Below, one piece after another: positions 15,444 through 25,301 of a DNA stretch of 64,000 bases (within the stretch, counting starts at the first letter, position 1; every line of letters begins with the position of its first letter). Source of the stretch: Cellulomonas sp. Root930. GTDB lineage: Bacteria; Actinomycetota; Actinomycetes; Actinomycetales; Cellulomonadaceae. Below the pieces are notes generated by a model. That model saw nothing but the letters and a program-made list of their open reading frames with translations. It ran no database searches and was not told where the DNA came from. The stretch is taken from contig LMJI01000001.1 of NCBI GenBank assembly GCA_001429255.1, positions 1,844,310 to 1,908,309 of the forward strand, in the 5' to 3' direction. The translations under genes were made by a program, and so were the position numbers.

Positions 15444-16931
15444 TCAGGCCGACGTGGAGGTACCCCGACGACTCCGGTCCACCTTGACGCCCTCCATGTC
15501 CTCCAGCTCGATGCCCTTGGTCTCGGGCACCTTCCAGAGCGTGAAGAAGAACGAGAGCGCCGCGAAGATCGCGTACATCAGGTACGGGATCGATGCGCCG
15601 AACGCCGCAAGCATGGGCGGGAACGAGACCGTGATCAGGAAGTTCGCGATCCACTGCGCCGCCGCCGCCACGCCCAGGGCCGCGGCCCGGATGCGGTTGG
15701 GGAACATCTCGCCGAGCAGGACCCACACCAGCGGGCCCCACGTGGCGCCGAAGAAGACGACGAACAGGTTGGCGGCGATCAGGGCGATGACGCCCCACGA
15801 GCCGTCGAGCGTGACGTCCTCGCCGGACCCGGACGACTGCGTGAAGGCGAGCGCCATGATGCCGAGCGTGACGGCCATGCCCGCCGAACCCGTGAGCAGC
15901 AGCGGCCGGCGCCCGACCTTGTCGATGAGCGCGATCGCGATGAACGTCACCAGCACGTTGGTGATCGACGTGATCGTCGAGACCATGAACGACTGGCTCT
16001 CCTCGAACCCGACCGCCTGCCACAAGGTCGTCGAGTAGTAGAAGATGACGTTGATCCCGACGAACTGCTGGAACACCGACAGCAGGATGCCGATCCACAC
16101 CACCGGCAGCAGCCCGAAGCGCGGGCCCTTGAGGCTCGCCTGCGACTCCAGCTTCTTGTCGGACTCGATCGTCTTCTCGATCTGGGCGACGTGGGCCTCG
16201 ACGTCGTCGCCCTCGGCCAGCGTCGTGGCCAGCACCGCCTTGGCCTCCTTGCGCTTGCCGGTGGCGATGAGGTAGCGCGGCGACTCGGGGATCCGCAGGG
16301 CGAGGATGCCGTACACCGCGGCCGGGATGACCGCGACGATGAACATCCAGCGCCAGGCCTCGAGCCCGAACCACAGGTCCTCCGCCGCACCGCCCGCGGA
16401 CGTCGCCAGGAGCTGGTCGGAGAGCAGGGCCGCGAAGATACCGAGCGTGATCGCGAGCTGCTGCAGCGACCCCAGCCGACCGCGCATCGCCGCCGGGGCG
16501 ATCTCCGCGATGTAGGCCGGCGCGATCACGGACGCGATGCCGATGCCGATGCCCGCCATCACGCGCCACAGGACCAGGTCCCAGGCACTGAACGCGATGC
16601 CGGACAGGATCGAGGACACGAAGAACAGGACCGCGCCGAGGAACATCACCCGGGTGCGGCCCCACCGGTCCGCCAGCTTGCCGCCCAGCCACGCACCGAA
16701 CGCGCAGCCCAGGAGCGCGATGGCGACGACGATGCCGGTGACGGCCGGGTCGATGTCGAACTCGCCCTCGATCGCGTTGACCGCGCCGTTGATGACCGAG
16801 CTGTCGAACCCGAAGAGGAAGCCACCGACCGCGGCGGCGACCGCGAGCCCGATGGCCTTGTTCTTGTACGGGTGCGGCGGTACGGCCGAACCGCCCGTCG
16901 CCCCCTGCGGCGACCCTGACGCGTGGGACAT
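15444..16931 (-). CDS. Sugar porter family MFS transporter
   Basis: A 495-residue, 12-helix transporter of the sugar porter family. Diagnostic motifs are GGKLADRWGRTR after helix 2, RVMAGIGIGIAS in helix 4, PESPRYL at the end of helix 6, QQFVGINVIFYYS in helix 7, DKVGRRPLLL and the C-terminal PETKGIELEDME. It probably takes up a pentose or hexose by proton symport. The ATG at 16931 has GGAGG 7 nt upstream; longer frames only read antisense to the divergent gene. No catabolic gene is adjacent, so the sugar is not indicated. Confidence 0.92.
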   Translation of the reverse strand: MSHASGSPQGATGGSAVPPHPYKNKAIGLAVAAAVGGFLFGFDSSVINGAVNAIEGEFDIDPAVTGIVVAIALLGCAFGAWLGGKLADRWGRTRVMFLGAVLFFVSSILSGIAFSAWDLVLWRVMAGIGIGIASVIAPAYIAEIAPAAMRGRLGSLQQLAITLGIFAALLSDQLLATSAGGAAEDLWFGLEAWRWMFIVAVIPAAVYGILALRIPESPRYLIATGKRKEAKAVLATTLAEGDDVEAHVAQIEKTIESDKKLESQASLKGPRFGLLPVVWIGILLSVFQQFVGINVIFYYSTTLWQAVGFEESQSFMVSTITSITNVLVTFIAIALIDKVGRRPLLLTGSAGMAVTLGIMALAFTQSSGSGEDVTLDGSWGVIALIAANLFVVFFGATWGPLVWVLLGEMFPNRIRAAALGVAAAAQWIANFLITVSFPPMLAAFGASIPYLMYAIFAALSFFFTLWKVPETKGIELEDMEGVKVDRSRRGTSTSA

Positions 16932-17060
16932 GTCGGTACCTCCGTGGCGCCCCCGAGCCGCTCCCGGGGAATCATCCCCACCTTGGACCTCACCCGGTGG
17001 GCGCGCACGTCGGAGGCGTGCCTGCTGGCTGCGGCCCGCCGTCCGGTGCAAGATCGTCCG

Positions 17061-17708
17061 ATGGACGGGACAGGCGGTGGAGGGGCGAAGCGCCCTCGTC
17101 GACCCGCCATGCTCGATCCCGCGCAGGCCGAGGAGCTCCCCGGCGGATACGACCCTGCGCTGCGCAACGAGGCGGCGCACACCACCGCGGCCGCCCTGGT
17201 GCACCAGGGCCGCGCGAACACCGACCCCGAGGTCGTCGCCCGGCTCGTGTCGCTCGTCGAGCGCGAGGGGCTCGACGTCGTCGCGGCCCTCTGGTCCGAG
17301 AGCCAGGCCGACAGCCTCCCCGGTGCCCTCTGGCGCCTCTACCTGCTGCGGGAGTGGGTCCGGCGCGATCCCGCGACCGTCGCCGACCGCTACCGGCTCG
17401 GCGTCGCGGCCGCCCCGGTGCACGACGCGGTGGCCGGCGTCGCCGACGCCCCCGGGCCCGCAGACGTCCGGGTGGTCGCCGACGCGGTCCTGTCGGGGGT
17501 CTACACGGGCGAGCTGGACGTCGCGCTCGAGCGAGCGGCCGCGTTCTGCCGGGTGCTCGCCACGGGTGCCGCGTTCGACGCCGACCACCTCGACGACATC
17601 GACCCCAGCGGAGCCGTGAGGCTGACCCGTGGCGCCGCGTCGCTGGTGCGCACCGCCGAGGAGCTGGAGCACGCGGCGTCCCTGTGGCGGGCGGACCGCC
17701 TGGAGTGA
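17061..17708 (+). CDS. Conserved-looking actinobacterial protein of unknown function
   Basis: A 215-residue, largely alpha-helical cytosolic protein that I do not recognise. After a Gly/Arg-rich start it reads LDPAQAEELPGGYDPALRNE, then two hydrophobic helices around VEREGLDVVAALWSES and LPGALWRLYLLREWVRRDP, and ends with an Ala-rich helix. There are no membrane segments and no catalytic-looking motif. The ATG at 17061 follows CAAGAT by 6 nt, like other leaderless starts in this window; the frame is open further upstream. It diverges from the sugar porter gene. Codon use matches its neighbours, so it is probably a real gene. Confidence 0.6.
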   Translation: MDGTGGGGAKRPRRPAMLDPAQAEELPGGYDPALRNEAAHTTAAALVHQGRANTDPEVVARLVSLVEREGLDVVAALWSESQADSLPGALWRLYLLREWVRRDPATVADRYRLGVAAAPVHDAVAGVADAPGPADVRVVADAVLSGVYTGELDVALERAAAFCRVLATGAAFDADHLDDIDPSGAVRLTRGAASLVRTAEELEHAASLWRADRLE

Positions 17709-18077
17709 CGTCGCCCACGCCCGGCGCTCGCGCACGGGTGAACCCGCAGGTAGCGCACCGATCGCCCGCCTGCGGCACCCGAGGTCCCACGCCGCGACCG
17801 GCATCCGGGCGTACGATGAGCGGCGACGTCGGGCCGCGGTAGCCCCGGGCTCCATCTCAAGCCGCTTCGAGCGGCCACGCGCCGAGAGGCGCTCCGCGGT
17901 CCGGCGTCGCACACCCTCTCCGCCGGTTCATGGCGGACCCACAGGCGCCACCTGGCTGTCACCCTGTGTCCATGCGCACGATGGCGTGCGTTAGGCATTC
18001 CACCCAGCGTGTCCTAGCCTGATCCCGCCCTTCCTCCCTGGCTTTCCCCCCTCCCGCCCTGCCTTCCGGAGCCTGCC
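17709..18077. other. 369-bp intergenic region before the phosphate transporter operon
   Basis: No coding frame with a convincing start was found here. The best promoter candidate for the downstream operon is TTAGGC (17991-17996) with an 18-nt spacer and TAGCCT (18015-18020), which would give a leader of about 50 nt. A further TACGAT hexamer lies at 17812-17817. A GTTCATGGCGG stretch near 17927 is a weak resemblance to an actinobacterial PHO box half site. Confidence 0.4.
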
Positions 18078-18698
18078 GTGCGCCTGCGCCTCACCCCGCG
18101 CGACACCACGTTCTTCGACTTGTTCGCCGCCCAGGCGGTCCATCTCGTCACAGGAGCCAACCTCCTCGGCGAGATGCTCGGAGCCGACCGCCCGACGCGC
18201 AAGGAGATCGGCAAGCGCATCGCCGACGCCGAGCACGAAGCCGACGACGCGACGCACTCGATCATGCGGCGGCTGAACCAGACGTTCGTCACCCCGTTCG
18301 ACCGCGACGACATCTATGACCTCGCCTCGAGCCTCGACGACTGCATGGACTACATGGAGGAGGCCGCGGACCTCATCGTCCTGTACAAGGTGGACGCGCT
18401 GCCCGCGCGGGTGTCCGACCAGGTGCAGGTGCTGCAGCGCGCCGCCGAGCTCACGGCCGAGGCCATGCCCCGCCTGCGCTCCATGGAGTCGCTGTCCGAG
18501 TACTGGGTCGAGGTCAACCGCCTCGAGAACCAGGCCGACAAGATCCACCGCAAGCTGCTCGCCCAGCTGTTCGACGAGGTCACGGACCCGATCCAGCTGA
18601 TGAAGGTCAAGGAGATCGTCGAGAAGCTCGAGGACGCCGCCGACGCCTTCGAGAAGGTGGCGAACACCGTCGAGACCATCGCGCTCAAGGAGTCCTGA
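18078..18698 (+). CDS. DUF47 (PhoU-like) protein linked to phosphate transport
   Basis: A 206-residue all-helical cytosolic protein of the DUF47/PhoU-related family. Metal-binding E/D clusters typical of PhoU bundles are visible in ADAEHEADDATHS (about residues 52-64) and RLENQADKIHR (about 152-162). Such proteins are encoded immediately before low-affinity phosphate permeases and are thought to modulate them. The GTG start at 18078 has GGAG about 7 nt upstream. The Pit gene begins 5 nt after its stop, so the two form one operon. Confidence 0.92.
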   Translation: MRLRLTPRDTTFFDLFAAQAVHLVTGANLLGEMLGADRPTRKEIGKRIADAEHEADDATHSIMRRLNQTFVTPFDRDDIYDLASSLDDCMDYMEEAADLIVLYKVDALPARVSDQVQVLQRAAELTAEAMPRLRSMESLSEYWVEVNRLENQADKIHRKLLAQLFDEVTDPIQLMKVKEIVEKLEDAADAFEKVANTVETIALKES

Positions 18699-18703
18699 GC
18701 CAG

Positions 18704-19705
18704 GTGGAGCTCGCGCTCGTCATCGTCGTCGTCGCGTTCGCGCTCGGATTCGACTACACCAACGGGTTCCACGACGCGGCCAACGCGATCGCCACCTCGG
18801 TGTCGACCCGGGCCCTGACGCCCCGTGCTGCCCTCATCATGGCGGCCGTCTTCAACCTCGTCGGCGCCCTGCTGGGCACGCAGGTGGCGACGACCATCGC
18901 CGAGGACATCATCAGCATCTCGAGCGTCAGCTCCCAGGAGGCGCTGATCATCGTCCTGTCCGGGCTGATCGGCGCCATCACGTGGAACCTCATCACCTGG
19001 CGTCTCGGCCTGCCCTCGTCGTCCACGCACGCCCTCATCGGCGGCCTGACGGGCGTCGGCATCGCGTCGGGCGTCACAGTGCACTGGGACGCGATCCTCG
19101 ACAAGGTCGTCATCCCGATGATCCTGTCGCCGTTCGTCGGGTTCCTGCTCGCGTTCCTGCTCATGGTCGGGGTCCTCTGGTTGGTCCGGAACTCCGCACC
19201 CGCACGCACCATGCGGCGGTTCCGGATCTCGCAGACCGCGTCCGCGGCAGCCATGGCCCTCGGGCACGGCCTCCAGGACGCGCAGAAGACCATGGGCGTC
19301 ATCGTGCTCGCCCTCGTCGCCGGCGGGTTCCACACCGGCGACACCATCCCGCTGTGGGTCAAGCTCTCCGCCGCGACCGCGATCTCGCTCGGCACGTACT
19401 CCGGCGGCTGGCGGATCATGCGCACCCTCGGCCGCAAGGTCATCGAGCTGGACCCCGCGCGCGGCTTCGTCGCCGAGTCCGTGGCGGCCTCCGTGCTCTA
19501 CGCCAGTGCCTACTGGCTGCACGCGCCCATCTCGACGACGCACACGATCACGTCCGCGATCATGGGCGTCGGCGCCACCAAGCGGCTCTCCGCGGTCCGC
19601 TGGGGCGTCGCCGGGAACATCGGCGTCGCGTGGGTGCTGACGATCCCCATGGCCGCCCTCGTGGCCGCGTGCGTCTACTGGATCCTCAACCCGATCCTCA
19701 CCTGA
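18704..19705 (+). CDS. pit: Low-affinity inorganic phosphate transporter (Pit family)
   Basis: A 333-residue membrane protein with the duplicated Pit signature: GFDYTNGFHDAANAIATSV at the N terminus and ALGHGLQDAQKTMGV in the second half. About 10 membrane helices are visible, together with the repeated SSSTHALIGG and STTHTITSAIMG elements that form the pseudo-twofold transport core. It imports metal-phosphate with protons. GTG start at 18704, AAGGAG upstream. It converges on mutT1-ppk1, so phosphate import and polyphosphate synthesis genes lie side by side. Confidence 0.95.
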   Translation: MELALVIVVVAFALGFDYTNGFHDAANAIATSVSTRALTPRAALIMAAVFNLVGALLGTQVATTIAEDIISISSVSSQEALIIVLSGLIGAITWNLITWRLGLPSSSTHALIGGLTGVGIASGVTVHWDAILDKVVIPMILSPFVGFLLAFLLMVGVLWLVRNSAPARTMRRFRISQTASAAAMALGHGLQDAQKTMGVIVLALVAGGFHTGDTIPLWVKLSAATAISLGTYSGGWRIMRTLGRKVIELDPARGFVAESVAASVLYASAYWLHAPISTTHTITSAIMGVGATKRLSAVRWGVAGNIGVAWVLTIPMAALVAACVYWILNPILT

Positions 19706-19724
19706 GGACCTCTCCCAGCACGGT

Positions 19725-19760
19725 GCGAGGCGCGGCCCGAGCGATCAGGCCGCGCCTCGC
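19725..19760. terminator. Bidirectional hairpin terminator
   Basis: A perfect 13-bp inverted repeat (19725-19737 and 19748-19760, GCGAGGCGCGGCC and its complement) with a 10-nt loop lies between the convergent pit and mutT1 genes. Confidence 0.85.
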
Positions 19761-19772
19761 GTCGTTCCCGGG

Positions 19773-20750
19773 CTAGAGCTCGTGCGGCCGGTGCGTCTCG
19801 GTGGCGACCACCCGCGGACCCTTGGGCGTCTGGGCGACGTGGGCCACCAGCACCTGGGCCGGGTGCAGGAACGGGTCGGCCCGCGGGAGGGCGTCTGCGA
19901 CCGGGCGCCGGGCGTGCTGGGCCAGCACGTCGACCACGGTGGGCAGCACGGGCCGGTGCGTGCACAGGACGGCGTCGCCGCCGAGCTCCAGGAGCGTGAG
20001 CACCTCGGCGGCCACCCGTGCGGGGGAGGTGGAGTGCTGCGCCTCGGTGAGGATCGACGAGACCTCCGGGGTGAGCTGCGCCGCGGCGGCGTAGGGCGCG
20101 ATCGTGCTCACGCACCGCGCCCACGCGCTCGTGACCACCTTGCCGACGCCGAACGTGGACAGGACCGAGACCAGCGCGCGCGCCTGACGCTGGCCCTCGG
20201 GCGTGAGCGGGCGGTCCAGCTCCGTGCCCTTCCAGTCCGAGCGCCGCCGTGCCGTGCCGTGCCGCGCGACCACCAGGGCGCGGGTGTCCAGCCTGCCCTT
20301 GTCGTAGGCCTCGACCAGCTCGGCCAGCGGCTCCTGGTCGTCGTCGCGGGTGAGCCGCTTGGACGCGGCGGCGACGTCGCACCACCGGAGCTGGTCGATC
20401 TCCTTGGTCGACGCGGGCGGCACGGGGGGTCGGGCGCGCAGCGCGGCCGCGTCGGGCCGGCCGGCCACCTGGGCGGCCCAGTAGTGCACGCGCTTGAGGC
20501 GGCCGTCGGACAGGGGGTACTCGAGCCCGGGCAGCGGGATGCCGAGCACCACGTCGTGACCGGTCTCCTCGGCCACCTCACGGGTCGCCGCCGAGAGGAT
20601 CGTCTCGCCCGGGTCCACCTTGCCCTTCGGCCAGGACCAGTCGTCATAGCGGGGTCGGTGCACGAGAGCGACCTGGAGCCGCCCCAGGCGAACGCGCCAC
20701 ACGAGGGCGCCGGCCGCCTCGACGACGGCCGGTGCCTGGACGGGGCTCAC
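19773..20750 (-). CDS. mutT1: MutT1-like Nudix hydrolase fused to a histidine phosphatase
   Basis: A 325-residue two-domain protein like mycobacterial MutT1. The N-terminal Nudix domain (about 1-145) has [20 protein letters not shown], the catalytic box. The C-terminal domain (about 165-325) is a histidine phosphatase with ARHGTA holding the phospho-His and CTHRPVLPT holding the second His. In mycobacteria this pair cleans 8-oxo-dGTP and diadenosine polyphosphates. The GTG at 20750 overlaps the ppk1 stop as GTGA, so it is translationally coupled to polyphosphate kinase; the frame upstream of it is antiparallel noise within ppk1. Confidence 0.92.
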   Translation of the reverse strand: MSPVQAPAVVEAAGALVWRVRLGRLQVALVHRPRYDDWSWPKGKVDPGETILSAATREVAEETGHDVVLGIPLPGLEYPLSDGRLKRVHYWAAQVAGRPDAAALRARPPVPPASTKEIDQLRWCDVAAASKRLTRDDDQEPLAELVEAYDKGRLDTRALVVARHGTARRRSDWKGTELDRPLTPEGQRQARALVSVLSTFGVGKVVTSAWARCVSTIAPYAAAAQLTPEVSSILTEAQHSTSPARVAAEVLTLLELGGDAVLCTHRPVLPTVVDVLAQHARRPVADALPRADPFLHPAQVLVAHVAQTPKGPRVVATETHRPHEL

Positions 20751-22984
20751 CGCCCGGTGCCCGGCCGGCGCCGTTGCCGGTAGATGAGCGCGGCCTGCAG
20801 GTCCATGAGCGGTCCGTCCGGACCGAGGTGGTGCCGGGTCCACGTGCCGTCCTGGTCGAGGTGCCACGAGGAGGTGCCGTCGTCGGTGGACTCGTCCATG
20901 AGCTCGATGAGCTCGCTGACCTGGTCGGGGTCGGCGATGCGGACCAGGGCCTCCACGCGCCGGTCCAGGTTGCGGTGCATCAGGTCCGCGGAGCCGATGT
21001 AGACCTCGGGCCCGTCGAACGTGGCGTCGGCCTGGGGCGTGGCGCAGGCGAACGCGAAGATCCGGGAGTGCTCCAGGAACCGGCCGAGGATCGAGCGCAC
21101 GCGGATGTTCTCCGACAGGCCGGGGACCCCGGGCCGCAGCGCGCAGATGCCGCGGACCACCATGTCCACGGGGACGCCGGCCTGCGAGGCGCGGTAGAGC
21201 GCGTCGATCGTGGCCTCGTCGACCATCGAGTTGACCTTGATCTTGATCCACGCCGGCTGGCCCATCCGCGCGGCGGCGGCCTCGCGGTCGATGCGCTCGA
21301 TGAGCCCGGCCCGCACCGAGCGGGGGGCGACGAGCAACCGGTGGAACCGCGACTTCGGGGCGTACCCCGACAGCTGGTTGAACAGGCGCGTGAGGTCCTG
21401 GCCCACCTCCGGGTCGCTGGTGAGCAGCCCGTGGTCGGTGTACAGCCGCGCGGTCTTCGGGTTGTAGTTGCCCGTGCCGATGTGGCAGTAGCGGCGCAGC
21501 CCGTCGGACTCCTGGCGCACCACCAGCGACAGCTTGCAGTGCGTCTTCAGGCCGACGATGCCGTAGACCACGTGCACGCCGGCCTGCTCGAGCTTGCGGG
21601 CCCAGGAGATGTTGTTCTGCTCGTCGAACCGCGCCTTGATCTCCACCAGGGCCAGCACCTGCTTGCCGGCCTCCGCGGCGTCGATCAGGGCGTCGACGAT
21701 GGGGGAGTCGCCCGACGTCCGGTACAGGGTCTGCTTGATGGCGAGCACCTGCGGGTCGGCCGCCGCCTGCTGCAGGAACACCTGCACCGAGGTGGAGAAC
21801 GAGTCGTACGGGTGGTGCAGGAGGATGTCGCGCTCGCGGATCTTGGCGAACATGTCCGCGGGCGTCGCGCTCTCCACCTCGGCCAGCTGCCGGGGCGTGG
21901 ACGCGATGAACCGGGGGAACTGGAGGGAGGCCCGGTCCAGGTCGGCGATGAGGTTGAGTCCGGTGGCGTCCAGCGGCGCGGGCAGCTGGTACACCTCGTC
22001 CTCGGCGACGTCGAGCTCGCGGATGAGCAGGTTGCGGATGCGCGGGCTGATCCCGTCGGCGATCTCCAGCCGCACCGGCGGTCCGAAGCGCCGGCGCAGC
22101 AGCTCCTTCTCCATGGCCTTGAGGAGGTTCTCGGCGTCGTCCTCCTCGACCTCCACGTCCTCGTTGCGGGTGACCCGGAACGTGTGGTGCTCCTGGACGA
22201 CCATGCCGGGGAACAGCTGCTCGAGGTGCTCGGAGATGACGTCCTCGACCGGGACGAACGACATCGGGCCCTTTTCGGGCGACGCCGCCTGGACGTCGGG
22301 GGCGCTCGGCCGGCCGGCCGCGTCGACGGCGATGAACCGGGGCAGCAGCGGCGGCACCTTGACGCGGGCGAAGTGCTCCTTGCCGGTGGCGGGGTTGGTC
22401 ACCACGACCGCGAGGTTGAGCGACAGCCCCGAGATGTACGGGAACGGGTGCGCGGGGTCGACGGCCAGCGGGGTGAGCACCGGGAAGATCTGGCGACGGA
22501 AGAACTTGCGCAGGCGGTCCTGCTCGCTCTCGCCCAGCTCGTCCCAGCGGACCAGCGTGATGCCCTCGTGCGCCAGCGCCGGCTGCACCTGCTCCGCGAA
22601 CACGGCCGCGTGGCGGGCCATCAGCCGGTGCGCCTCCTCGCTGATGGACTCGAGGACCTGCCGGGGGGAGAGACCCGACGCGGCGGTCACGGCGATCCCC
22701 GTGGCGATCCGGCGCTTGAGGCCCGCCACCCGGACCATGAAGAACTCGTCGAGGTTGGACGCGAAGATCGCCAGGAACCGCACCCGCTCGAGCAGCGGGA
22801 TGTCTTGGTCCTCGGCCAGCTCGAGCACCCTCTGGTTGAACGCCAGCCACGAGAGCTCGCGGTCGAGGAACCGGTCGGTGGGCAGGGGCTCGAGGTCCAC
22901 GGCGGACTCGTCGAGCTCGGCCTGCGCCATGTGCTCGGCGATGTGGGCCGCCAGGGCCGGATCGATGGCAGGGGCGTCCGTCAT
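20747..22984 (-). CDS. ppk1: Polyphosphate kinase 1
   Basis: A 745-residue PPK1 that reversibly transfers the ATP gamma phosphate to polyphosphate. The phospho-histidine is His501 in [19 protein letters not shown], and the catalytic-core Arg/Asp region [14 protein letters not shown] lies before it. The N-terminal helical domain begins at [17 protein letters not shown]. Length is slightly above the usual 690-720 because of an acidic N-terminal extension of about 40 residues. The ATG at 22984 overlaps the mshD stop (ATGA) and the stop overlaps mutT1 (GTGA), so mshD-ppk1-mutT1 is one coupled operon. Confidence 0.97.
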   Translation of the reverse strand: MTDAPAIDPALAAHIAEHMAQAELDESAVDLEPLPTDRFLDRELSWLAFNQRVLELAEDQDIPLLERVRFLAIFASNLDEFFMVRVAGLKRRIATGIAVTAASGLSPRQVLESISEEAHRLMARHAAVFAEQVQPALAHEGITLVRWDELGESEQDRLRKFFRRQIFPVLTPLAVDPAHPFPYISGLSLNLAVVVTNPATGKEHFARVKVPPLLPRFIAVDAAGRPSAPDVQAASPEKGPMSFVPVEDVISEHLEQLFPGMVVQEHHTFRVTRNEDVEVEEDDAENLLKAMEKELLRRRFGPPVRLEIADGISPRIRNLLIRELDVAEDEVYQLPAPLDATGLNLIADLDRASLQFPRFIASTPRQLAEVESATPADMFAKIRERDILLHHPYDSFSTSVQVFLQQAAADPQVLAIKQTLYRTSGDSPIVDALIDAAEAGKQVLALVEIKARFDEQNNISWARKLEQAGVHVVYGIVGLKTHCKLSLVVRQESDGLRRYCHIGTGNYNPKTARLYTDHGLLTSDPEVGQDLTRLFNQLSGYAPKSRFHRLLVAPRSVRAGLIERIDREAAAARMGQPAWIKIKVNSMVDEATIDALYRASQAGVPVDMVVRGICALRPGVPGLSENIRVRSILGRFLEHSRIFAFACATPQADATFDGPEVYIGSADLMHRNLDRRVEALVRIADPDQVSELIELMDESTDDGTSSWHLDQDGTWTRHHLGPDGPLMDLQAALIYRQRRRPGTGR

Positions 22985-23952
22985 GCGCCCATCGTGACAC
23001 CCGGAGGTGAACTCGGGGTATCCGAACCGAACATGACGTCGACCGCGGACCGGACGAAGCCCGCGCGCTCGTACGTGTGCACGGCGACGGTGTTCTCCGC
23101 TCCGGTGTACAGGATGGCGGCGGTCAGCCCGCGGGAGGCCAGGTGGTCCAGCCCGAGCGCCGTGAGGGCCCGACCGAGGCCCAGCCCCTGCGCGTCCGGG
23201 TCGACGCCGACGACGTAGATCTCCCCGACCGGGTCCGGGCCGTGCTCGCCGGCGGGGTGCACCTTGGTCCACACGGAGCCCAGCAGGATGCCGTCGCGCT
23301 CCGCCAGCAGGAAGCCTGCGGGGTCGAACCAGGGCTCCGCCTCCCGGGCGCGCAGGTCCGCCGACGTCATCCGGCCCTGCTCCGGGTGGTACGCGAACGC
23401 GCGGGAGTTCACGCGGCGCCACGCGTCCTCGTCGCGCCCCGGCTCGAACGGCCGCACCGTGACCCCCGTCGGGAGGCCGGCCGTGCTGGGTGGGCGGGTG
23501 GTCAGATCGAGCCGCATCTGCAGGAGCTCGCGCACCACGGGCATGTCCGAGTCGTCCGCGAACGCCCGCGCGGCCGGGAGGTCCCCGTGCGCCCAGACCC
23601 GCAGCTCCCGGCCCGGGACCACCGACGCCTCGGCCCGTGCACGGTCCACGAGCGCGCGGCCGATCCCGCGGCGGCGGTGCGCCGGGTCGACCACCAGCTC
23701 GGCCTTCACGGAGGACTGCGTGCCGACGTCCAGCTGCGCGTACCCGACCAGGCCGTCGACGCCGGTGGCGTGCAGGTGGATGACCGGGGCCTCCGCCTCG
23801 GTCAGCCAGAGCAGCGGCTGCTCGGACAGGGGGGCGACACCGTCCGCGGCCGCCGCCCGGTCCGCGAGGGCGCGGACGGCATCGGCGGTCGCGGTGGTCA
23901 GCGGACCGGCCGTCGCGCTGAGGATGACCTGCGCGGACGCGTCGTCGAGCAT
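22981..23952 (-). CDS. mshD: Mycothiol synthase
   Basis: A 323-residue protein made of two GNAT acetyltransferase domains. The acetyl-CoA loops are [19 protein letters not shown] in the first and [19 protein letters not shown] in the second, and the C-terminal [20 protein letters not shown] is typical of MshD. It acetylates Cys-GlcN-Ins in the last step of mycothiol synthesis, which marks the host as an actinobacterium. The ATG at 23952 has no ribosome site, but TGGGAT lies 6 nt upstream, fitting a leaderless start. It is the first gene of the mshD-ppk1-mutT1 unit. Confidence 0.94.
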   Translation of the reverse strand: MLDDASAQVILSATAGPLTTATADAVRALADRAAAADGVAPLSEQPLLWLTEAEAPVIHLHATGVDGLVGYAQLDVGTQSSVKAELVVDPAHRRRGIGRALVDRARAEASVVPGRELRVWAHGDLPAARAFADDSDMPVVRELLQMRLDLTTRPPSTAGLPTGVTVRPFEPGRDEDAWRRVNSRAFAYHPEQGRMTSADLRAREAEPWFDPAGFLLAERDGILLGSVWTKVHPAGEHGPDPVGEIYVVGVDPDAQGLGLGRALTALGLDHLASRGLTAAILYTGAENTVAVHTYERAGFVRSAVDVMFGSDTPSSPPGVTMGA

Positions 23953-24022
23953 GGGCCCATCCCACCACGACCGGGACCTGCGACGGGGGTGCCGGGCGGG
24001 TGAGCGGGTACGTTGGCGGGCG

Positions 24023-25243
24023 ATGGATGCCTCTGGGAGCCCCCCGACGACGGCTGACGGGACCCCTGACACCCGCCGGTCGCGACGGGCGCGCCGATCG
24101 CCGTCCGCCGCCGCGAGCCCCGTGGACGTGACCGTCGCCGTGATCGGTGCCGGTCAGGCCGGGCTGTCCGCGGCCTACCACCTGCGCCGCGCCGGGCTGG
24201 TGGCCGTGGGGGAGTCCGGCTGGGAGACCGCGCCCGCCACCTTCGTGGTGCTCGACGACGCCCCGCAGGCCGGAGGTGCCTGGCAGCACCGGTGGCCCGG
24301 GCTCACCATGGCCGACGCGCACGGGGTCCACGACCTGCCCGGGATGCCGCTGCTGGTCCCGGACCTCACCGAGCCGGCGGCGTTCGCGGTGCCGTACTAC
24401 TTCGCGCAGTACGAGGAGGCGTTCGAGCTGCGCGTGCAGCGGCCCGTGCGCGTGGAGCGCGTCGAGTCCGACGGCGACCGGCTGCTCGTGCGGTCGCGCA
24501 GCATAGAGCGGCCCGACGAGACGGTCGTCTGGCGCGCCCGCGGGCTGATCAACGCGTCCGGCACGTGGCAGAAGCCGTTCTGGCCCGCCTACCCCGGCCG
24601 CGGCGGGTTCCGTGGGCGCCAGCTGCACTCGCACGACTTCCAGCTCCCCGAGGACCTCGCCGACGGGCACGTGGTCGTGATCGGGGGCGGCACCTCCGCC
24701 GTGCAGCTCACGCTCCTGCTGGCCCGCGTGACGACGACCACCTGGGTCACCCGCCGGCCGCCGCAGTGGCGCGACGAGGCGTTCACCCCCGAGGTCGGCC
24801 GCGAGGCCGTGGCGGAGGTCGAGGAACGCACGCGGGCCGGCCTGCCGCCGCAGAGCATCGTCAGCGTGACCGGCCTGCCCCTCACCCCCGAGTACCGGAT
24901 CGGCATCACCGCGGGCGTCCTGCGCGCACGCCCCATGTTCGACCGGATCACCCCCGACGGTGTCGAGTGGGACGCCCCGGACGCGCCCGGCGACGGCTGG
25001 GTGAGCGGCCCGGGCCACGTCGCCGCGCGCACCCTGCTCTGGTGCACCGGGTTCCGCGCGTCCCTCGACCACCTGGCCCCGCTCGGCCTGCGCGCCCCCG
25101 GCGGCGGGATCGTCATGCACGGCACCCAGGTGGACGCCGACCCCCGGATCCAGCTGGTCGGCTACGGCCCGAGCGCGTCCACGGTCGGCGCCAACCGGGC
25201 CGGCCGCGAGGCCGTGCGCAACCTCCGGAGCCTCTGGGTCTAG
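24023..25243 (+). CDS. Flavin-containing monooxygenase-like oxidoreductase
   Basis: A 406-residue FAD/NAD(P)H enzyme. The FAD Rossmann motif is [19 protein letters not shown] at about residues 36-54, a second GGxWxxR-like element is [12 protein letters not shown], and the NADPH-binding motif is [18 protein letters not shown] around residue 220. It fits the YhdJ/CzcO-like flavoprotein monooxygenase group that oxygenates small N- or S-containing molecules or ketones. The ATG at 24023 is 70 bp from the divergent mshD start, with TACGTT 8 nt before it as a candidate -10. The first 30 residues are a low-complexity Ser/Arg/Pro extension. The substrate is unknown. Confidence 0.82.
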   Translation: MDASGSPPTTADGTPDTRRSRRARRSPSAAASPVDVTVAVIGAGQAGLSAAYHLRRAGLVAVGESGWETAPATFVVLDDAPQAGGAWQHRWPGLTMADAHGVHDLPGMPLLVPDLTEPAAFAVPYYFAQYEEAFELRVQRPVRVERVESDGDRLLVRSRSIERPDETVVWRARGLINASGTWQKPFWPAYPGRGGFRGRQLHSHDFQLPEDLADGHVVVIGGGTSAVQLTLLLARVTTTTWVTRRPPQWRDEAFTPEVGREAVAEVEERTRAGLPPQSIVSVTGLPLTPEYRIGITAGVLRARPMFDRITPDGVEWDAPDAPGDGWVSGPGHVAARTLLWCTGFRASLDHLAPLGLRAPGGGIVMHGTQVDADPRIQLVGYGPSASTVGANRAGREAVRNLRSLWV

Positions 25244-25247
25244 CGGG

Positions 25248-25291
25248 CACGGCGCAGGGCCGGGTCGTCGTCGCGACCCGGCCCTGCGCCG
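25248..25291. terminator. Strong bidirectional hairpin terminator
   Basis: A perfect 19-bp inverted repeat (25248-25266 and 25273-25291) with a 6-nt loop separates the convergent monooxygenase and mannanase genes. It is among the longest perfect stems seen in the window. Confidence 0.9.
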
Positions 25292-25301
25292 TCCTGGGAC
25301 C

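Noticed and set aside
17927..17940. GTTCATGGCGG as a PHO box upstream of the phosphate transporter operon.
   Set aside because: Only a single half-site resemblance without the direct repeat that PhoP sites need.
19773..23000. A 1075-codon open frame on the minus strand running through ppk1 into mutT1.
   Set aside because: Only its last 325 codons (mutT1) have protein-like sequence. The rest lies in a shifted frame over ppk1 and is Arg/Pro/Gly/Ala-rich, as expected for an out-of-frame read in GC-rich DNA.
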